The position numbers and the translations under genes are program-made. Positions 34,156 to 46,515 of a DNA stretch of 64,000 bases are shown here, one piece after another; the first letter of the stretch is position 1; the number at the start of each line of letters is the position of its first letter. Location of the stretch: positions 30,872,459 to 30,936,458 of the forward strand of contig CM055828.1 of assembly GCA_029582265.1 (NCBI GenBank), written 5' to 3'. Under the pieces are notes generated by a model, which made no database searches, was not told where the DNA came from, and saw nothing but the letters and a program-made list of their open reading frames with translations. This DNA is from Zoroaster sp. YZ-2022 (lineage: Eukaryota; Echinodermata; Asteroidea; Forcipulatida; Zoroasteridae).

Positions 34156-35239
34156 AAGCAAGATTGCACCGGAAGTTGTGAGTAGCCATTGCAATGTGTG
34201 TGCGCGCTACCTATCTCTGACAGTATAATAGAGATCAGTGGTGCACACGTGAATGTATGGCGGGTCGGTTTTCCTCGCACAACTGAGTGGTCGCACAATG
34301 TACAATGTGGGGGGCGGGGGTGCAATTTGCCGACTGACTTCAGCAGCAGAAAAAAACCTTAACACCTTCAAAATCGCAGGAAGAGGGGGGGGTGGTAGTC
34401 GTGATAATCACCTCGGGCACAATAACTACAAGCTTACTTCCATGGCTTGATTTGGCGGTTTATTTGAAGACTGATACTCGAATTTGTCAGCTAACTTAGG
34501 CTCCAGTGACTGTAAATTGATATTGGGGGTGTCACACCCACACACCTCTCTCTTTGGCTACGACCCCGTGCCCCCACCCCAACAGAAAGGCTGTGTTTCA
34601 AAGGTTCACCACATAAAAATTCATACTTCTAAGAAAATCATCAAAGCATTCAGCTTTAAGATCCATTTATGTTTTTCCCGCGGGCCTCGCTATAAATAAA
34701 TCTACCTACGCAATAGATCGATGTAGACCTTGTTCCTGTCACTCAGTGGCCAGAAAATATTATTTCTAGGCGACGTACTTAAACTCTCCATGCAGTTTCC
34801 ATGGTTACGTTTCAACAAAACGTTGTTGTAATTTATCTCCAAAAATATCGGAGCTCAAGCTTATATCGACTCGACAGTCTCGTGCAGGCTATAATGCGAC
34901 GGATTTATCGATTCCATACAATTTAGATGTTGGCCGCTGCTTGATGGGTATTTTTTATTTCACTCAAGATTTCATTAACTTTATCTGTTGCTTCAAAACA
35001 TTGAATTCAAAACGGACTCATTCTCCTGACGATGGCACAGTAGCACGCTTGTCGAAACGTAGAGAAGATCTATCCGGTTCTATAGGCTATTACAACCACA
35101 ATCTCGCTTCGCAATAGTTGAGATCCAACTACATGGTGTTACTGCAAACCGATAAGGACACAGTATTAACTGAAAAGAATTGAGAATTCTACAAATAATT
35201 ACTGTTGGAATTCAAGTAGATTGAGCTGATTGCCTCACC
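34156..35239 (+). promoter_or_regulatory. Upstream region and leader of copy 3 (class I)
   Basis: From about 34300 it matches the region before copy 1 (gcaatttgccgactgacttc, caataactacaagcttactt, catgcagtttccatggttac). The promoter-proximal word agatgttggccgctgcttga is at about 34926. The hammerhead-like insertion is at 35021-35162. Here the stem word GAC is changed to GGC, still pairable with GTC by G-U wobble. The leader ends tcaccATG. Confidence 0.45.
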
Positions 35240-36016
35240 ATGAATCAGAATCTACAAATACTGGTTGGTTGGTTTCTGTTAATGGTATTCTGTCACACAG
35301 TTGTCAATGTTATTCACTCACTGGGCTGTCCCTACGGCTGGAGGCAGTTTGGTCAGTCCTGCTACATGATGGTCACTGATACACCACTCAACTGGTATGA
35401 AGCCCGTCAGGTATGTCTTGATGCTGGAAGTGACCTGGCTTTGCCAAACTCAAAAGCCGAAAATGACTTCATATGGAACATGCAAAAGGAACTAGTTAAA
35501 ATTGTTGGCCACCCTCGTAACTTTTGGATGGGCTGCAAGTACGGCATAGAAGCCATTAGACAATGGACATTTTATGATGATTATCAGAATGATTACAAAA
35601 ATGTAAAACAAGAAAACCTGATAAATGTCACGGGATGCTGTAACCTCAGGTACAGAAACAGTGAATGGGGATTCGTGGATTGCTCTGCAGAAGAGAGACG
35701 TGTCCTGTGTGAGCGTAACAGGTGCATTAGTACCCCTCTACGCTGCTTCGCTGTCACCACCAAGGATTCAGAACATCACGACCAACCCTACTGTCTGCTT
35801 GGCCACACCTTCAAGGAAACCATCATCAAAAGCCCCATACAATGCTGCCTGGCCTGCTCCAAGGATCCCAACTGCCGCTCCTTTAACCTGTCAGGGAAGA
35901 TGTGCCAACTCAACAATGCCACCATCTCCCAGGTTGATGCTGACAAGTACATGATGGGGAGAGAGAACTGTACCTATTATGAATATGAGTGGGTAACAAA
36001 TGTCATCTCTGATTGA
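35240..36016 (+). CDS. CTLD-PAN secreted lectin copy 3 (intact, divergent middle)
   Basis: An intact 258-residue frame. The signal peptide, CTLD start (to NDFIWNMQ, residue 82) and PAN domain are almost identical to the other copies. The central CTLD from residue 83 to about 155 is largely different: KELVKIVGHPRNFWMGCKYG, a QWTFYDDYQNDY segment, and GCCNLRYRNSEWGFVDC with one extra cysteine. This is the region that forms the long loop and ligand face in CTLDs (family knowledge). No EPN/QPD/WND is present. The usual TGA stop is TGG here, so the frame continues eight codons (the last residues are WVTNVISD). Gene conversion, or selection confined to the middle exon region, would explain the pattern. 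Confidence 0.85.
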   Translation: MNQNLQILVGWFLLMVFCHTVVNVIHSLGCPYGWRQFGQSCYMMVTDTPLNWYEARQVCLDAGSDLALPNSKAENDFIWNMQKELVKIVGHPRNFWMGCKYGIEAIRQWTFYDDYQNDYKNVKQENLINVTGCCNLRYRNSEWGFVDCSAEERRVLCERNRCISTPLRCFAVTTKDSEHHDQPYCLLGHTFKETIIKSPIQCCLACSKDPNCRSFNLSGKMCQLNNATISQVDADKYMMGRENCTYYEYEWVTNVISD

Positions 36017-36287
36017 TTGATTCATAAATCTGACATTGTATCTAATCACCATAATATTTCAAAGTACAATTCTTTGCATTTGCAATCAATAGGGCGTTAC
36101 CAGTGTGACACTTAAATGTTTAACAATGTTTTTTGTTTGTCTGTTTGTTTGTTTATTAGTTGTTGTTGTTGGGTTTTTTTTGGGGGGGGGGGATGTAAAA
36201 AATGAGATCATTAAACAAGACTAAATAACATCACACCGATTAATAAATGACATTCAGAAAACGAAAAACATTAAATATATTTTATTA
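36017..36287 (+). repeat. 3' flank of copy 3
   Basis: Family 3' flank, then a G-run at 36181-36192 and AT-rich sequence up to the MITE at 36288. No gene. Confidence 0.4.
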
Positions 36288-36564
36288 GGCCAACAAAAAC
36301 GTCTCCAGTTTCTGGACACAGGTAGGCTTCAAAATCGGTGCGGTGACACGCTTTTTTTGCCAACCAGTAATTTGTGATACATATATATCCGGTTATTGGA
36401 ACCAGACCAAATTTCCCATATACAAAGTATGGTGACTAAGAGAGGCCACACAAATCTGGCAAAACATTCATCAGCTTATGTGAAAAAGTCGTTTAGAACA
36501 CAGCACGGCAGAATTCCAATCAAACGCACGCTGAGACCATGAAAACCGGAGACTTTTTTTGGCC
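36288..36564 (+). mobile_element. GGCC-type MITE, 277 bp
   Basis: Starts GGCCAACAAAAACGTCTCCA and ends with the complementary type of end (ggagactttttttggcc). Flanked by TTA on the left and TGA on the right, a probable target duplication with one change. Internal deletion relative to the 26277 copy, missing the aattttggctgcaattggac part. Confidence 0.65.
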
Positions 36565-37569
36565 TGATAGTGGACTATCACAAAATTGTTATTCTCATTT
36601 GAATATTGCAGATATTGTATCTAACTCAAAGTGTAGTCTTTTCTGTGGTATAACATTGTGAAACTTGATTATTGCAAGTAGCTTACTCTTGTATTATGAT
36701 TCGGAATTGCTTGATATCGAACTCAATGTATCGCTGCTGACTTAGTATAAGTATAAGTGTTACAATATAGTACATTCGAAACATATTTTTAAGTTCCCAA
36801 ACTTTACGAGATATTTTTCGCAAAATGTTCAAAAAGTTAAATTAATTATGGCAGTAATGAAAACAAAATGCAGTAATATTAAACAAAAATTAACCTTCTA
36901 AAAGTGTTCTTGTCAGTGTGGGTTAGAGTTAGTGTCATTCATGAGTGTTTAATAGAATTGGAGATCTGTTACCCCCCCCCCCCCACCCTCAACAAAGAAC
37001 AACAAATTTAAGCCACTGATAAACTATACTCAACCAATAAGAATATTGATTTCTTTAATGTCAATATTTATAATGATTTAATCAATGAAACCTTAATCGA
37101 TAAAAGATGCATGAAACAGCCGTAGAAATAATTATAAAGATGTTTAAAGTTGCCACGGTTTTATAAATAAACATTTTTCTTGTCAATGATTTGTACAAGC
37201 ATATTGCTTGGCCAATAACTTCTTCTAGATAATTGTGTAAGAGTCAAATACGCCTGTGGTGGCTCTGTTGGGATATAATTAGAAAATTGGCGTCGATTAT
37301 TGCGACGTCCAATGTACATGTCCTCTATGGGCCACGTTATATCCGACCTACTCCCGCCTTTTTAAAGACTGATGTGTCTCATGAGTTTAGCGCCTCTATA
37401 CAACATTAAGTTATTAAAAGAAGAAGACAAAATATAACTGATCAAAGAGCAGAGAAAACGGTTGCTCCTCCTTGATGTTCAATTAATTTTATTAAATCAT
37501 TAAGGCAGATACCAAATATTACGAATTATCCTAATTGAATTTGAGCTTTTGCACTTTTCTTTCTCAGAA
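36565..37569 (+). repeat. Spacer block 3
   Basis: Conserved spacer order: cattgtgaaacttgattatt, poly-C with CAACAA tracts (36970-37008), a weakened TGACGT-type segment near 37287-37315, and gagtttagcgcctctataca. No gene. Confidence 0.55.
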
Positions 37570-38657
37570 ATGTGAGAACCAATATTAAGCTGAATATTAC
37601 ACAGGTTGGTTTCTAACCACGTGATCTTCAATAAAGCCACTATACACTATTGGTAATCTCGATAAATATAAATGTGAGAACCAATATTAAGCTGAACATT
37701 ACACAGATTGGTTTCTAACCACGTGATCTTCAATAAAGCCACTATACACTATTGGTAATCTCGATAAATATAAATGATCAAAGATTTACATGAAACTTAC
37801 TTGATGTAAAGTTGATGATGGTATCAAACATCCATTGAATTATGTATGTCTGAAGTGCTATCATTTTAGTACAATTAATCAGATTATTAATGATGGTATC
37901 AAACATCCATTGAATTATGTATGTCTGAAGTGCTATTATTTTAATACAATTAATCAGATTATTAATGATGGTATCAAACATCCACTGAATTATGTATCTC
38001 TGAAGTGCTATTATTTTAATATAATTAATCAGATTATTGATGATGGTATCAAACATCCATTGAATTATGTATGTCTGAAGTGCTATTATTTTAATATAAT
38101 TAATCAGATTATTAATGATGGTATCAAACATCCATTGAATTATGTATGTCTGAAGTGCTATTATTTTAGTACAATTAATCAGATTATTACGCAAATGAAT
38201 TATTCTCCCCTAAATCCGTAATTCCACGTTGAAATGAAAACGAAAACTTTGAATTAATTTTCACTATTTTCTCGTTAACGACACAATGATATAAGCTGAA
38301 ACTTTCACAGGTTGGTTTTTATACATATCTCTTGATTCTTATAAAGTATGGATGCATTTACAGACATTGGTTGGTTTTTATACATATCTCTTGATTCTTA
38401 TAAAGTATGGATGCATTTACAGACATTGGTTGGTTTCTATACATATCTCTTTATTCTTATAAAGTATGGATGCATTTACAGACATTGGTTGGTTTTTATA
38501 CATATCTCTTGATTCTTATAAAGTATGGATGCATTTACAGACATTGGTTGGTTTCTATTATCTCTTTATTCTTATAAAGTATGGATGCATTTACAGACAT
38601 TGGTTGGTTTTTATACATATCTCTTAATTCTTAAAAAGTATGGATGCATTTACAGAC
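37570..38657 (+). repeat. 102-bp x2, 75-bp x5 and 59-bp x6 arrays of block 3
   Basis: Two 102-bp units start at 37570 and 37672. Five 75-bp units span about 37811-38190. About six 59-bp units span 38310-38657, including two with ctttattcttataaag and one shortened unit near 38553-38578. The order matches the giant arrays at 13.7-19.95 kb. Confidence 0.9.
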
Positions 38658-40580
38658 ATTTTACCAACAGTGTATACTGCTGGCTTTACGTATGAATGTA
38701 CATAGTCTAAACAAAAGTGTATTAAATAAAAGTGTATAACTTGTTCTAAACATACTTTTTGATTTTATATTTTGGGCTTGATTGAGAAACATTTAGGCTT
38801 TCAAAAATAGAGGTGATTTTAACATCAATTATAAATGGATTTGCGATGTTAGGGTAAATTTGTGTTTATGAAAAGTAAAGTGGCCGTCTGTGATCAAGTC
38901 TTTGTAGGTTACTATGCATTAGAGCTTGCCCTGAGTCATGTGATATACTATAATATAATCTCTATGTAGACGTGTGTACAGCCTGGGGAATTAATTATGT
39001 ACCTGATTGCCACGGACTTGAGTCAGTGTACGGATATTATTCACATGAAACTCACAAAAAGGCTTATTGGAATATTATATCATAACTCTCATAAAGTGTC
39101 ATATTATTGAAGGAACATCACATGTCACATTGTTAAACAGTATATTTATCTTCAAAGAAGAAATATTTCACACAATTTCAAGATTCAACAGATGATCGAA
39201 GGAATGAATTATTATCTAAAAGCTTTCTTGGTGTAAAGTTGCTACAAATATTAATTATCCTGAGAAATTATTCCGACTTGAAGTGATTTCATCTAAACAA
39301 GAAATGAAAATTGTACAAGCTTTTCGTTATTTTCTAAAAAACGTGAACATCTTAGTTTTATATGATATTATTTTTGGTGAAAACTAGAAGGTCAAAATGA
39401 ACATACGTTTCCAAATACCATTGTTGTACGCGTTCACTATTGATTTATATTCACCTTGTATTTACTAGCAATAACGGCTGGCAGGTTAGGGTGCCTTTCT
39501 CTGTACTTAACTGTTAGCAGCGCTATGAAATGACAACAGGCAGCAAAAACTCGGCTGCTTAGCGACTCTATGTAAATTGACCCTGGTCAAATAATGGCAA
39601 CTATTGACTGTTTTTATAAAAATTCAGTGAATCGTTTAGAAAAATTCTCATTTTCAAGTAATTTTTTTCATGGAAAACAAACGTGTTATGAATATGATTT
39701 AAAATATATAAAAATAACAAATCGCACGGATTATGCATCTTACATTATCCCACATTTGATGTAACAACCTATATTCCAAAATTGGGATTTTCAGATTGTT
39801 TTCCAATATTTTAATACCCAGTTCGTGCAGGGTAATATTTTACCAGAATTGAATTTTCCCTTGAATTATTAGTATTGTATTAAACGTTATAATTATTGTA
39901 AAACTTATTTTCTTTGATAATAAATGCGTTATAATTCATGTCAGATTGTTGGTAATTTTTCTGTTTAATACAACAATATCTTTTCCTAACTGCATCAACA
40001 CATTCACATATCTAAAATGAAAACAGGATGAAGGTAAAACATTTTCCTCTTATGTTCAGTCTATTTTATGGGCGGGGCCATATTATTACCCCCAAACAAA
40101 AAACAAAACAAAAAAAACAAAAACAAAAGCTGAAGATGATATTTTATTTACATTTAATCAGAGTGAGAGGTTTCATGATTTTACTCAAAAATGTACAATT
40201 TTCCAGATAAAACGTATTCAAACTTTGCATTCATCAGAACAACATGTTCAATATGTGGTTGTAAAAAAAAATAGCCTACATTTAAAACATCCAAGTTATG
40301 CCTTTATCAGCCTTGATAACGGTTCAATTAAGGAGCCTTCTGTTACACATCTCATATCTGATCTATGGCTGCCGTCGAAGTGAAGTATATAATTCTTGCA
40401 TTGTTGAGGGAGGCACTATTCTATCAAAAAACGACCGCCTCAAATATAACGCGTTTCCGGACAAGTGGGAATGCTTCTTTGAAAACGATATTATCACTGT
40501 CATTGACAACAAATTAAACTTTTATTAATAATCGATATTAGGCCTAATAATGTGAATCTTATCTCTTACCCAATCACTTA
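38658..40580 (+). repeat. Conserved trailer and upstream spacer before copy 4
   Basis: Matches 19950-21780 in order and content, including the short open frame (again broken by TAG at about 38969) and the gcgtttccggacaagtggga word near 40452. No supported gene. Confidence 0.55.
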
Positions 40581-40909
40581 CTAGCACGTCCAATGCATAG
40601 ATAAATATACCTTGAAGCAGCAATATTTTCAGTTTTGTCGAGATCGCATCAACTTCATCTGTTGTTTCAAAACATTCAATTCAAAACATACTCATTCTCC
40701 TGACGATGACAACAATAGCACGCTAGTCGAAACGTAGAGAAGATCTATACGGTTCTTATCACAACCACAATCTCACTTCTCAATAGTTGAGATCCTAACT
40801 ACATGGTGTTACTACAAACCGATAAGGACACAGTATTAACTGAAAACAATTGAGAATTCTACAAATAATTACTATTGGAATTCAAGTAGATTGAGCTGAT
40901 TGCCTCACC
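40581..40909 (+). promoter_or_regulatory. Class II promoter and leader of copy 4
   Basis: CCAAT at 40590-40594 and the TATA-like ataaatata at 40601-40609 precede caatattttcagttttgtcg. The leader catcaacttcatctgttg follows, with the hammerhead-like insertion at 40695-40832 (arms TTCTC 40695-40699 and GAGAA 40737-40741). The transcription start is not known; placing it near 40630 is inference from TATA spacing. Confidence 0.4.
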
Positions 40910-41665
40910 ATGAATCAGAATCTACAAATGCTGGTTGGTTGGTTTCTGTTAATGGTATTCTGTCACACAGTTGTCAATGCTATTCGCTCACTGGGCTGTC
41001 CCTACGGCTGGAGGCAGTTTGGTCAGTCCTGCTACATGATGGTCACTGATACACCACTCAACTGGGATGAAGCCCGTCAGGTATGTCTTGATGCTGGAAG
41101 TGACCTGGTTTTGCCAAACTCAAAAGCCGAAAATGACTTCATATGGAACATGCAAAAGGAACTTTTAATGAATTATACATTACCCACTGGCATGTGGCTG
41201 GGCTGCACATATGGCATGGATTCCAGTGGACAGTGGAAATGGTATGGTGATGATCAGACTGAATACAAGGGAGAATTGGGCCAAGGTGTAAATGTAACAG
41301 ACAGCGGATGTTTTACTATAGATATTTCAAATGGATTATGGGGTTTCACCGATTGCTTACCAATGGAGAAACGTGTCCTGTGTGAGCGTAACAGGTGCAT
41401 TAGTACCCCTTTACGCTGCTTCGCTGTCACCACCAAGGATTCAGAACATCACGACCAACCCTACTGTCTGCTTGGCCACACCTTCAAGGAAACCATCATC
41501 AAAAGCCCCATACAATGCTGCCTGGCCTGCTCCAAGGATCCCAACTGCCGCTCCTTCAACCTGTCAGGGAAGATGTGCCAACTCAACAATGCCACCATCT
41601 CCCAGGTTGATGCTGACAAGTACTTGATGAGGAGAGAGAACTGTGCCTACTATGAATATGAGTGA
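40910..41665 (+). CDS. CTLD-PAN secreted lectin copy 4 (intact)
   Basis: An intact 251-residue frame with a signal peptide (1-24), CTLD (Cys30-Cys158) and PAN domain (Cys170-Cys245). It differs from copy 2 mainly in the middle: MQKELLMNYTLPTGMW replaces MQQEVIQQDDRPNGMW, adding a sequon (NYT), and MDSSGQ replaces MEASGQ. One change in the conserved first third, NWDEARQ for NWYEARQ, is unique to this copy. No canonical calcium/sugar motif. The TGA stop is in the GAGTGAGTAAC context. Confidence 0.85.
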   Translation: MNQNLQMLVGWFLLMVFCHTVVNAIRSLGCPYGWRQFGQSCYMMVTDTPLNWDEARQVCLDAGSDLVLPNSKAENDFIWNMQKELLMNYTLPTGMWLGCTYGMDSSGQWKWYGDDQTEYKGELGQGVNVTDSGCFTIDISNGLWGFTDCLPMEKRVLCERNRCISTPLRCFAVTTKDSEHHDQPYCLLGHTFKETIIKSPIQCCLACSKDPNCRSFNLSGKMCQLNNATISQVDADKYLMRRENCAYYEYE

Positions 41666-43071
41666 GTAACAAATGTCATCTGTGATTGATTGATTCATGA
41701 ATCTGACATTATATCTAATCACCACAATGTTTCAATATTTGAACCATTCTTTCCATGCGACGTCGCAGGGCGTGGCCATAGTTACACTTAAATGTTTAAC
41801 ATCGATTCAGTCAATTATTTTCACGTTTATTATTTGAAAGTAGTTTCTCATAAAAAAAGATAAAATAACAGTCATAAAAAAGTGTTATTCTCATTTGAAT
41901 ATTGCAGATATTGTATCTAGCTCAAAGTGTAGTCTTTTCTGTGGTATAACATTGTGAAACTTGATTATTGCAAGTAGCTTACTCTTGTATTATGATTCGG
42001 AATTGCTTGATATCGCACTCAATGTATCGCTGCTGACTTAGTATAAGTATAAGTGTTACAATATAGTACATTGGAAACATATTTTTAAGTTCCCAAACTT
42101 TACGAGATATTTTTCGCAAAATGTTCAAAAAGTTAACTTAATTTATGACAGTAATGAAAACAAAATGCAGTAATATTTTTTAAAATTAACCTTCTAAAAG
42201 TGTTCTTGTCAGTGTGGGTTAGGGTAGTGTCCATTATGAGTGTTTAATAGTTAAATTAATTATGGCAGTAATGAAAACAAAATGCAGTAATATTTTTAAA
42301 AATTAACCTTCTAAAAGTGTTCTTGTTAGTGTGGGTTAGAGTTAGTGTCATTCATGATTGTTTAATAGAATTGGAGATCTGTTACCCCCCCCCCCCCCAA
42401 CCTCAACCAAGAATAACAAATATAAGCCACTGATAAACTATACTCAACCAATAAGAATAGTTGATTTCTTTAATGTCAATATTTATAATGATTTAATCTT
42501 AATCGATAAAAGATGCATGAAACAGCCGTAGAAATAATTATAAAGATGTTTAAAGTTGCCGCGGCTTTATAAATAAATATTTTTCTTGTCAATGATTTGT
42601 ACAAGCATATTGATTGGCCAATAATTTTTGCTAGATAATCGTGTAAGAGTCAAATACGCCTATGGTGGCCCTGGTGGGACATAATTAGAAAATTGGCGTC
42701 AATTATCGCGACGTCCAATGTACATGTCCTTTATGGGCCACATTATATACATCAGTGATAGAAATATCCGACCTACTCTCGCCTTTTTAAAGACTGATGT
42801 GTCTCATGAGTTTAGCGCCTCTATACAACATTAAGTTATTAAAAGAAGAAGACAAAATATAACTGATCAGAGATCAAAGAAAACCGTAGGTCCTCCTTGA
42901 TGTTAAATTAATGATGGTATGAAACATTCCTTGAAATCTTTCACTCTGAATTGGAGTAAATTAGTCAAAAATTTAATTAAATCATTAAGGCAGATACAAA
43001 ATATTACGAATTATCCTACATTGTCAATTGTGACAATCGAAATTGAACTTTTGCACTTTTCTTTCTCAGAA
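41666..43071 (+). repeat. Spacer block 4 with 117-bp duplication
   Basis: Family 3' flank (catgcgacgtcgcagggcgt) and conserved spacer. A local direct duplication covers about 42133-42250 and 42251-42370, both with gcagtaatgaaaacaaaatg-like and ttaaccttctaaaagtgttc words. The TGACGT-type segment near 42695-42720 and gagtttagcgcctctataca follow. No gene. Confidence 0.55.
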
Positions 43072-43705
43072 ATGTGAGAACCAATATTAAGCTGAACATT
43101 ACACAGGTTGGTTTCTAACCACGTGATCTTCAATAAAGCCACTATACACTATTGGTAATCTCGATAAATATAAATGTGAGAACCAATATTAAGCTGAACA
43201 TTACACAGGTTGGTTTCTAACCACGTGATCTTCAATAAAGCCACTATACACTATTGGTAATCTCGATAAATATAAATGTGAGAACCAATATTAAGCTGAA
43301 CATTACACAGGTTGGTTTCTAACCACGTGATCTTCAATAAAGCCACTATACACTATTGGTAATCTCGATAAATATAAATGATCAAAGATTTACATGAAAC
43401 TTACTTGATGTAAAGTTGATGATGGTATCAAACATCCATTGAATTATGTATGTCTGAAGTGCTATTATTTTAGTACAATTAATCAGATTATTACGCAAAT
43501 GAATTGTTGTCCCATAAATCCGTAATTCCACGTTGAAATGAAAACGAAAACTCTGAATTAATTTTCATTATTTTCTCGTTGACGACACAATGATATAAGC
43601 TGAATTCTTATTAAGTATGGATGCATTTACAGACATTGGTTGGTTTTTATACATATATTTCTTGATTCTTATAAAGTATGGATGCATTTACAGGCATTTT
43701 ACCAA
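43072..43705 (+). repeat. 102-bp x3, 75-bp x1 and 59-bp x2 units of block 4
   Basis: Three exact-period 102-bp units start at 43072, 43174 and 43276. One 75-bp unit covers about 43415-43490. About two 59-bp units cover 43605-43700, one with an extra at pair (atacatatatttcttg). This block has the highest number of 102-bp units and minimal 75-bp copy number. Confidence 0.9.
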
Positions 43706-44502
43706 CAGTGTATATTGCTGGCTTTACGTAATAATGTACATAGTCTAAGCAAAAGTGTATTAAATAAAATTGTATAACTTGTTCTAAACATACTTTTTGA
43801 TTTTACATTTTGGACTTGATTGCGGAAATTTTAGGCTTTCAAAAATAGAGGTGATTTTAACATCAATTATAAATGGATTTGCGATGTTAGGGTAAATTTG
43901 TGTTTATGAAAAGTAAAGTGGCCGTCTGTGATCAAGTCTTTGTAGGTTACTATGCATTAGAGCTTGCCCTGAGTCATGTGATATACTATAATACAATCTC
44001 TATGTGGACGTGTGTACAGCCTGGGAAATTAATTATGTACCTGATTGTCACGGACTTGAGTCAGTGTACGGATATTATTCACATGAAACTCACAAAAAGG
44101 CTTATTGGAATATTATATCATAACTCTCATAAAGTGTCATATTATTGAAGGAACATCACATGTCACATTGTTAAACAGTATATTTATCTTCAAAGAAGAA
44201 ATATTTCACACAATTTCAAGATTCAACAGATGATCCAAGGAATGAATTATTATCTAAAACCTGTCTTGGTGTACAGTTGCTACAAATATTAATTATTCTG
44301 AGAAATTATTCTGATTTCATCTAAACAAGAAATGAAAAGTGTACAAGCTTTTCGTCGTTTTCTCAAAAACATGAACATCTTAGTTTTATATGATATTATT
44401 TTTGGTCAAAACTAGAAGGTCGAAATGAACATACGTTTCCAAATACCATTGTTGTACGCGTTTACTGTTGATTTATATTCACCTTGTATTTACTAACAAT
44501 AA
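43706..44502 (+). repeat. Conserved trailer of block 4
   Basis: Same trailer as the other blocks, with the recurring short frame open from ATG 43906 to the stop at 44148 (80 codons). Followed by the dispersed repeat ending cgtttccaaatacca. No supported gene; see the finding on the short frame. Confidence 0.5.
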
Positions 44503-44656
44503 GGCCAAAACAAGTCTCCGGTTTCTGGTCTAAGGTCGGCTTCAAAATCTGTGCGGTGACGCGCTTTTTTCCCAACAAGGAAATCTGTCATACTGGTACA
44601 TGTGTACGCGGTGACCAAATTTCCCATGTACAAAGTATGGTGGCTAAGAGTGGCCT
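44503..44656 (+). mobile_element. GGCC-type MITE, 3'-truncated copy
   Basis: Starts GGCCAAAACAAGTCTCCGGT after the same flank as the 26277 copy (tttactaacaataa), so it is the same insertion inherited by block duplication. It breaks off after atggtggctaagag. Confidence 0.65.
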
Positions 44657-46515
44657 GCTATAAGAGTGGACTTCAAATTCATTGAATCAAATATAACGCG
44701 TTTCCGGACAAGTGGGAACACGTCTTTGAAGAAGAATTATAATATCCGTCGATGGCAGCAAATCTAACCAACTCTTACTAATTACTGATATTAATTATGT
44801 GAATCTTATCTCAGGGTTTGCGCAAAAGCATGTGACATGATTTACCCAGTTACTTTCTCGGATGTCCAATGGATACATTTTTTTGTTGTTTTCTTAAAAA
44901 CATGACATTTTCAGAGATTAGTTTTATTATTTTCTTTCAAACTAGAGAGTTGAAATTAATGTATGTTACCAAATACTAATGCTGTATTTTTCCTTTAAAT
45001 AATAACTGTCCTTGAGCCACTTAAGACAATGCAACAATTGTATTTAGTACACAAGTTTATCCACAGTACGGCCGGGGCAATTAAAATGGTGAACCGCTAA
45101 AAATACTCGAGTAGTACGTTGGTTTTCACAAATATTCGTTTATATTTTGATATAATCTACACTAATTTTGATGTTATACAAAAGGAACATTTAAAGATTC
45201 AAGGTATGTTTGATGCCAATAGTGTTGAGAGAATTTAAGCATTCATTTCCCATTCTACAAGGTAAATTGAATTTTCAGATTAAAAGGAAATTTACTGAAA
45301 TTTCCCGTAAAATTACGCAAAACACCGGCGAAAGTATTTTTGTCAATTAAACTCACACTTGTACACGTACAAGATTTAACATAACACAGGGTGTTCTAAA
45401 AATGTGTTCCTATTTTTGCTGATGCATAACTTAAAACTACCGACCAAACTCCCAACCAAGAAATGCCAGCATTTGTTATAATAAATAAATGAGTTGGAAT
45501 ATTTATTTTGATTCTTTTTTAAAATCACTAAAAATATACGTGAAATGTGAAATTTGAAATTTGAAACAGTTTTGTGCTATAATATCTTGGATATGTGCAC
45601 CAATAAAATTGTGAGACAAAATAGACCTAAATAGACTAATGGGGTGTCTGTAATATAAAAATATGAAGGTTTGGTTGAGAAGCGATAATTATTGTGGGAC
45701 ATGTTTAACCCCTCCCCCTCCCGCCTCCTCTCTGGGATTACCACCCATTGGTACACGTCAATCCGGGCGGTCATCAAATGTAATTTAAATGATAACTCCG
45801 CCTACACTATTTTACCCTTTTTCTGAAGTCGACGATACGTTGATGAAAGGGGAATATGTATAGAGGTCGGGCCACCATCGGCAGCAAGCCGGCACTACGT
45901 CAGCCCGTATGGCATAGAGTAACAGTGTCCGTACAACCAGTGGCGATGATTTATTGTTACGATTGGGTTAGGGGGAGAGGGAAATGTAGGGAGTAGGACT
46001 GATAACCTACTCTATCCCGGCCCCACCCAAAGGTTCCACAACTGAAAAGTCAAACTTCTCAGAAAAATCATGATGGTCTCCACCTTTCAAATCATCTATT
46101 CGTGTTTTCTCCTGAAAATAAGCCTGCCTACGCTATCAATTGATGTAGACCATGTCACTAACAGTGGCCAGAAAATATTCTTTCTAGTGTACGTGGCAGC
46201 GCCCTTGTTATCATAATACTTTATAATCTCCATGCAGTTTTCATGGTGACGTTTCAACAAAACATTTTTTCCTCAAAATCACTGAGCCCCACACTGCTGT
46301 AATCTATATGAAACAGAGTGTCAAATACATAATTTGTTTACTAATTACATACTAGATGTTGGCCGCTGCTTTGGCATTTGTGTACAATTTGAGCTTGCAT
46401 CAACTTCATCTGTTGCTTCTAAACATTGAATAAGAAACGGACTCAGTATCAACTTAAAACAATTGCGAATTCTGCAAATAATTGAATTCAAGTAGATTGA
46501 GCTGATTGCCTCACC
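44657..46515 (+). other. Spacer and class I upstream region of copy 5
   Basis: Remnants of the block (gcgtttccggacaagtggga near 44697) precede about 1 kb of otherwise unique AT-rich sequence. From about 46100 the class I upstream words appear (cctgcctacgctatc, atgttggccgctgctttgg at 46355). The leader follows without the hammerhead-like insertion (acggactcagtatcaactta at 46437). No other gene was seen. Confidence 0.4.
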
